Origin: an uncultured Clostridia bacterium
GTDB taxonomy: Bacteria > Bacillota > Clostridia > Christensenellales > CAG-1252
Length of the DNA stretch: 39,397 nt
Reading direction: 5' to 3'
Assembly (NCBI GenBank): GCA_946648015.1
Contig: CAMPCZ010000003.1
Location: 1-39,397 of the forward strand
Both the position numbers and the translations under genes were made by a program. Of this stretch, positions 35,820 to 39,397 are shown one piece after another (the first letter of the stretch is position 1; every line of letters begins with the position of its first letter). Under the pieces are notes generated by a model. That model saw nothing but the letters and a program-made list of their open reading frames with translations. It did not search any database and was not told where the DNA came from.

Positions 35820-37883
35820 ATGCCCACCAAAAGCATACGCGAGATGAGCAAGTTCGAGTTGATGCACTACTCGTTGCGCGCAAGGACGTTTCACGCCATA
35901 TTGGTATTGTCGCTGGTGCTTTGCTCTTTTGCGCTCGGCTTCGGCATTTTTTTCTATGTGCGCGACGCGGTTACCCAAGTGGAGCATAGCGTATCGTCTT
36001 TGTCCGAGATGTGTGCCGACGTTATAGACGGCGACCAACTACGATCCTATCGCGATAGGGTTTTTGCGGACGACGAAACGGTACTGGAAGATACCGGGTA
36101 TCGCACTTTGTCATCCGTGTTGGCGTCGGTCGCTCAGCACAACGATCTCAGTTCCATTTTTATCGGTATGCCCACGCCGGACGCATTGCAATTCCGCTTT
36201 ATTCTCAATCCCGACGAGTCCAACAGCACGCAGAAAGCGGGTGTAACCATAGATATGGACGAGGGGCGCACCAGGACCTACCAAGGTATTGGCGACATCA
36301 ACAACGCCATTGTGCTCAAACTCACCGACGGCACCTATGCTTGCTCGGCGGGCGCGCCCGTTTTTGCCTCGGACGGCACCATAGCGGGCTACGTCGTTTG
36401 CAACGTGGCGCTGACGCATATCGTCGAGATGTCGCGCACGTTTGTGTGGCAATTCGTCGTGGTGTTGGCCATCATTACCTTCATAGTGGCATTTTTCGTT
36501 ACCTGGCACATCAAGCGCACCGTTGCCGCTCCCATCAATCGCTTGGCCACGGCCGCCGCGCAATACGTGCAGGACAAGCGCGAAGGTAAAGATACCACCG
36601 ATCATTTCGCTTCTCTCAACATCAAGACGGGCGATGAGATCGAAAACCTTTCCCTGATTATGAGCGATATGGAGCAGGACTTGAGCGAATACGAAAAGAA
36701 CCTGACTGCCACTACGGCCGAAAAGGAGCGCATTGGCGCCGAGCTCGACATTGCCAGCCAGATCCAAGAGGGAATGCTGCCCAACATCTTCCCGCCTTTC
36801 CCCGATAGGCACGAATTCGATATATACGCCACTATGCACCCCGCCAAAGAGGTGGGCGGCGATTTTTACGATTTCTTCCTTATCGATGACGACCACTTGG
36901 CGTTGGTGATAGCGGACGTATCGGGCAAGGGCGTGCCCGCCGCTATGTTTATGATGGCCAGCAAGATACTCATCTACAACTATGCCGTCATAGACGGTAC
37001 CTCGCCCGCACGCATTCTCGAAAAGGTCAATCACACCATTTGTCTCAACAACAAGGCCGATATGTTCGTAACGGTTTGGCTGGGCATTTTGGAGTTGTCC
37101 ACCGGTCGCCTCAGGGCCGCCAACGCCGGCCACGAGTTCCCTGTTGTCGAGCGAGTGGGCGCGGGTTACGAACTTTTGCGCGATAAGCACGGGGTCGTCA
37201 TCGGTGCAATGGACGGCGTGCGCTATTGTGATTACGACGTCGAATTGTCGGCCGGAGATAGCATTTTCGTGTATACGGACGGTGTGCCCGAGGCCACCGA
37301 CCGCGACAATAGTCAGTATGGCGTCGAGCGTATGCTTGCGGCGCTCAATCGCGTAAAAGGTGCCGAATGCCGCACCATTCTCGAGGCAGTCAAGGGCGAT
37401 ATAGACGCCTTTGTGGGTGAAGCGCCGCAATTTGATGACGTTACCATGCTTGGCGTGCGCTACAACGGCGCGGGTATGGCTCGCAAGACTTTATTGGCGC
37501 GCCCCGAGGCCTTGCCCGAAGTGCTGGCCTTTGTGGACGCAGCGTTGGAGGCTGCGGAGTGCGCGCCCAAGGCGCAAATGCAAATCGACGTTGCCGTAGA
37601 GGAACTATTCGTCAATATCGCCAGCTATGCCTACGGTGCCGAAAGAGGTACGGCTGTGGTGGGCGTTGGCATAGATCTGCCCACGCGTATGGCCACTATA
37701 ACCTTTGCCGACAGCGGCACACCCTACGATCCGTTTGCCAAGGCCGACCCCGACATCACGTTGTCGGCCGAAGAGCGATCGGTGGGCGGACTGGGCGTAT
37801 TTATGGTCAAAAAGACGATGGACGAAGTGGCATACGAGTACAAAAACGGCCAAAACGTTACCACAATCCGCAAAAAGATATAG
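35820..37883 (+). CDS. Membrane SpoIIE/RsbU-type PP2C phosphatase with C-terminal HATPase kinase domain
   Basis: 687 aa; two TMs flanking a sensor loop, HAMP-like region; EVGGDFYDFF, ADVSGKGVPAAMFMM, NAGHEFP, VYTDGVPEA, QFDDVTML; C-terminal VEELFVNIASYAYG, DSGTPYDP, GGLGVFMVKKTMD. Confidence 0.93.
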   Translation: MPTKSIREMSKFELMHYSLRARTFHAILVLSLVLCSFALGFGIFFYVRDAVTQVEHSVSSLSEMCADVIDGDQLRSYRDRVFADDETVLEDTGYRTLSSVLASVAQHNDLSSIFIGMPTPDALQFRFILNPDESNSTQKAGVTIDMDEGRTRTYQGIGDINNAIVLKLTDGTYACSAGAPVFASDGTIAGYVVCNVALTHIVEMSRTFVWQFVVVLAIITFIVAFFVTWHIKRTVAAPINRLATAAAQYVQDKREGKDTTDHFASLNIKTGDEIENLSLIMSDMEQDLSEYEKNLTATTAEKERIGAELDIASQIQEGMLPNIFPPFPDRHEFDIYATMHPAKEVGGDFYDFFLIDDDHLALVIADVSGKGVPAAMFMMASKILIYNYAVIDGTSPARILEKVNHTICLNNKADMFVTVWLGILELSTGRLRAANAGHEFPVVERVGAGYELLRDKHGVVIGAMDGVRYCDYDVELSAGDSIFVYTDGVPEATDRDNSQYGVERMLAALNRVKGAECRTILEAVKGDIDAFVGEAPQFDDVTMLGVRYNGAGMARKTLLARPEALPEVLAFVDAALEAAECAPKAQMQIDVAVEELFVNIASYAYGAERGTAVVGVGIDLPTRMATITFADSGTPYDPFAKADPDITLSAEERSVGGLGVFMVKKTMDEVAYEYKNGQNVTTIRKKI

Positions 37884-37914
37884 CGATAAGCGAGCAAATT
37901 GTCGCCAAAAGCAC

Positions 37915-37942
37915 TTGCGCCATTGTGGATATATGATATAAT
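37915..37942 (+). promoter_or_regulatory. Promoter for the HATPase-like/STAS pair
   Basis: TTGCGC, 16-nt spacer, TATAAT. Confidence 0.5.
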
Positions 37943-38020
37943 ATAAATAGGCGACGTGCGGGGAAGTATCCGTGCGACTTGCCTATAGTATGCCTTGGGT
38001 ATAAAAAGAGGAGAATAGCA

Positions 38021-38620
38021 ATGAAATCGGATATTGTTCACGTTACAAACGGCGGCGTCGGTGTCCAAGACGCCTTTGCGCAGACCGAAAAAGTGGCCGA
38101 ATATAGGGGTTTAGACAAAAAAAGCACCCTGCATTTGCGCCTTTTTGCGGAAGAAATGATGGGTATGATGCAGGCTATCACCGGCGAGCATGAGGCCGAC
38201 TTTTGGTTGGAATCCGACGGGAGCGAAGTCTCCTTGCATCTAAGGGCCGAAACCATGATGAATACCGAGTTGCGCAAGAATTTGCTGGCTGCCTCCACCT
38301 CGGGCAAAAATGCCGCTGCCAAGGGCGTGATGGGCAAGATCAAGGATATTTTCGAGCGCTTTTTGGAGCCTGTGGACAACAGACCGTTGCCTGCGTCCGT
38401 CTACGTGGCCGGCACCACCTATATGGGCACGGATATGTTTGCCACTACAGGCATGTGTTTGTGGTCGCTCAATCAATATAAAGCTTCAATCCACGAGGAA
38501 AACGCACCCCAAGAAAGTTGGGACGAACTCGAAAAGTCGATAGTGTCCAAGTTGGCTGACGAAGTGAAGATCGCCATAGCCGACAACACCGTCGAAATGA
38601 TCATTTACAAGAAATTCTAA
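38021..38620 (+). CDS. Divergent HATPase-like (anti-sigma kinase-related) protein
   Basis: ATG 38021 after AGAGGAG; LHLRLFAEEMMGMMQAITGEHEADFWLESDGSEVSLHLRAETMMN resembles a HATPase N-box region but lacks the Asn; located between a PP2C and a STAS gene. Confidence 0.6.
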   Translation: MKSDIVHVTNGGVGVQDAFAQTEKVAEYRGLDKKSTLHLRLFAEEMMGMMQAITGEHEADFWLESDGSEVSLHLRAETMMNTELRKNLLAASTSGKNAAAKGVMGKIKDIFERFLEPVDNRPLPASVYVAGTTYMGTDMFATTGMCLWSLNQYKASIHEENAPQESWDELEKSIVSKLADEVKIAIADNTVEMIIYKKF

Positions 38621-38630
38621 GGAGGCGAAT

Positions 38631-38927
38631 ATGACTATCAATCAATCCCTGAATGGCACCGAACTTACCATTGCTTTGGCGGGCAGACTGGATACGACCA
38701 CATCGCCCGAGTTGGAGACCGCACTGCGCACTTCGCTCGAAGGCGTCACGTCCCTCATCTTTGATATGAAAGAGCTCGAATACATCTCTTCGGCAGGATT
38801 GCGCGTGTTGTTGAGCGCCCAAAAGACGATGAATCGCCAAGGCAAAATGAAGGTCGTCAACGTATGCGAGTTGGTCAACGAAGTGTTTGAGATCACGGGT
38901 TTCACCGACATTTTGACCATTGAATAA
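38631..38927 (+). CDS. STAS-domain anti-sigma-factor antagonist
   Basis: 98 aa; GRLDTTTSPELE, YISSAGLRVLL; paralogous to 9063-9359. Confidence 0.93.
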   Translation: MTINQSLNGTELTIALAGRLDTTTSPELETALRTSLEGVTSLIFDMKELEYISSAGLRVLLSAQKTMNRQGKMKVVNVCELVNEVFEITGFTDILTIE

Positions 38928-38946
38928 TATTTTATAAAACCCATTT

Positions 38947-38969
38947 GCTTCCCGCATGGGAAGCTTTTT
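38947..38969 (+). terminator. Rho-independent terminator
   Basis: GCTTCCC-GCAT-GGGAAGC + TTTTT. Confidence 0.8.
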
Positions 38970-38995
38970 GTTTGATAAACGACGACAAGGCCAAG

Positions 38996-39397
38996 ATGAG
39001 TACCGAAGAACAAAAACAAGACGTCATAGAGGATAATGGCGCAGGCGAGGCCGCACCGGTCGACGCGGACGCGTCTATATTGCCGATCGCCCCGGCGACA
39101 GATATGCAGTCGGGCCCAAGCGCCGCCGACGCCGCGGTAGCCGAGGCGGGGCTTTCCTCTTCGACAGAGACGACGGTCGAGCCTGTGTCCGATTTGGCTG
39201 CCGATACGGTGGTAGGCGTCGCCGATACTTCGGCTCTATGCACCGACCAAATCGAGTCTGCCGACGTGCCTTGTACCAAAACTGTCGACGTCGTGTCGCA
39301 AAAGCGCAAAAAGCTACGTTTGCACGAGATAACTGCCGAGCACGATATCCGTTTTCGCGGGCCGTTGTCCTATCGCCATTTGCGTATGTTCGCCTGG
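38996..39397 (+). CDS. N-terminal part of an unknown protein truncated by the window edge
   Basis: Open reading frame with no stop from ATG 38996 to the end: MSTEEQKQDVIEDNGAGEAAPVDADAS...RKKLRLHEITAEHDIRFRGPLSYRHLRMFAW; acidic low-complexity N-terminus. Confidence 0.6.
   Translation, partial: MSTEEQKQDVIEDNGAGEAAPVDADASILPIAPATDMQSGPSAADAAVAEAGLSSSTETTVEPVSDLAADTVVGVADTSALCTDQIESADVPCTKTVDVVSQKRKKLRLHEITAEHDIRFRGPLSYRHLRMFAW

Noticed and set aside
37997-38002. GGGTAT box before the pseudo-HATPase as a SigB-type -10
   Set aside because: No GTTT-like -35 at the required distance.
1-39397. CRISPR arrays, tRNA/rRNA genes, IS elements/transposases, prophage genes
   Set aside because: Scanned for regularly spaced repeats, cloverleaf-like sequences and transposase/integrase motifs in the ORFs; none were seen by eye, though small tRNA-like or ncRNA genes could be missed without a covariance search.

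Overview
The window is about 39.4 kb of moderately GC-rich, gene-dense bacterial chromosome. It looks like an uncultured gut-type Firmicute/Clostridia, a lineage guess made only from protein style. I support about 29 complete CDSs plus one truncated at the right edge. I saw no tRNA, rRNA, CRISPR array or transposase.

The most interesting region is about 60-14321. It holds a dimodular NRPS with terminal reductase (C-A-T-C-A-T-R). This is followed, with a translationally coupled TGATG junction, by a MATE exporter whose C-terminus is an RsbW/SpoIIAB-type HATPase. Next come a STAS anti-anti-sigma protein, a membrane SpoIIE/RsbU-type PP2C phosphatase with its own C-terminal HATPase-like domain, an Sfp-type PPTase, and a LytTR response regulator with an AgrC-like GHKL kinase. 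No sigma factor is visible. My leading hypothesis is a peptide-aldehyde/pyrazinone biosynthetic locus whose exporter, rather than a sigma factor, is the target of a partner-switching phospho-relay.

A second paralogous partner-switch module (PP2C-HATPase, degenerate HATPase-like protein, STAS) lies at 35820-38927. The rest includes an SGNH-hydrolase/membrane fusion, a glycosyltransferase, an esterase, assorted housekeeping and DUF genes, a manA-pfkB-GH38 mannoside operon with a palindrome abutting the -10, rubrerythrin, glutamate racemase with a putative leaderless promoter, and an EF-G paralog with a lost NKxD motif. Several transcripts carry short hairpins at or just after the predicted start site.
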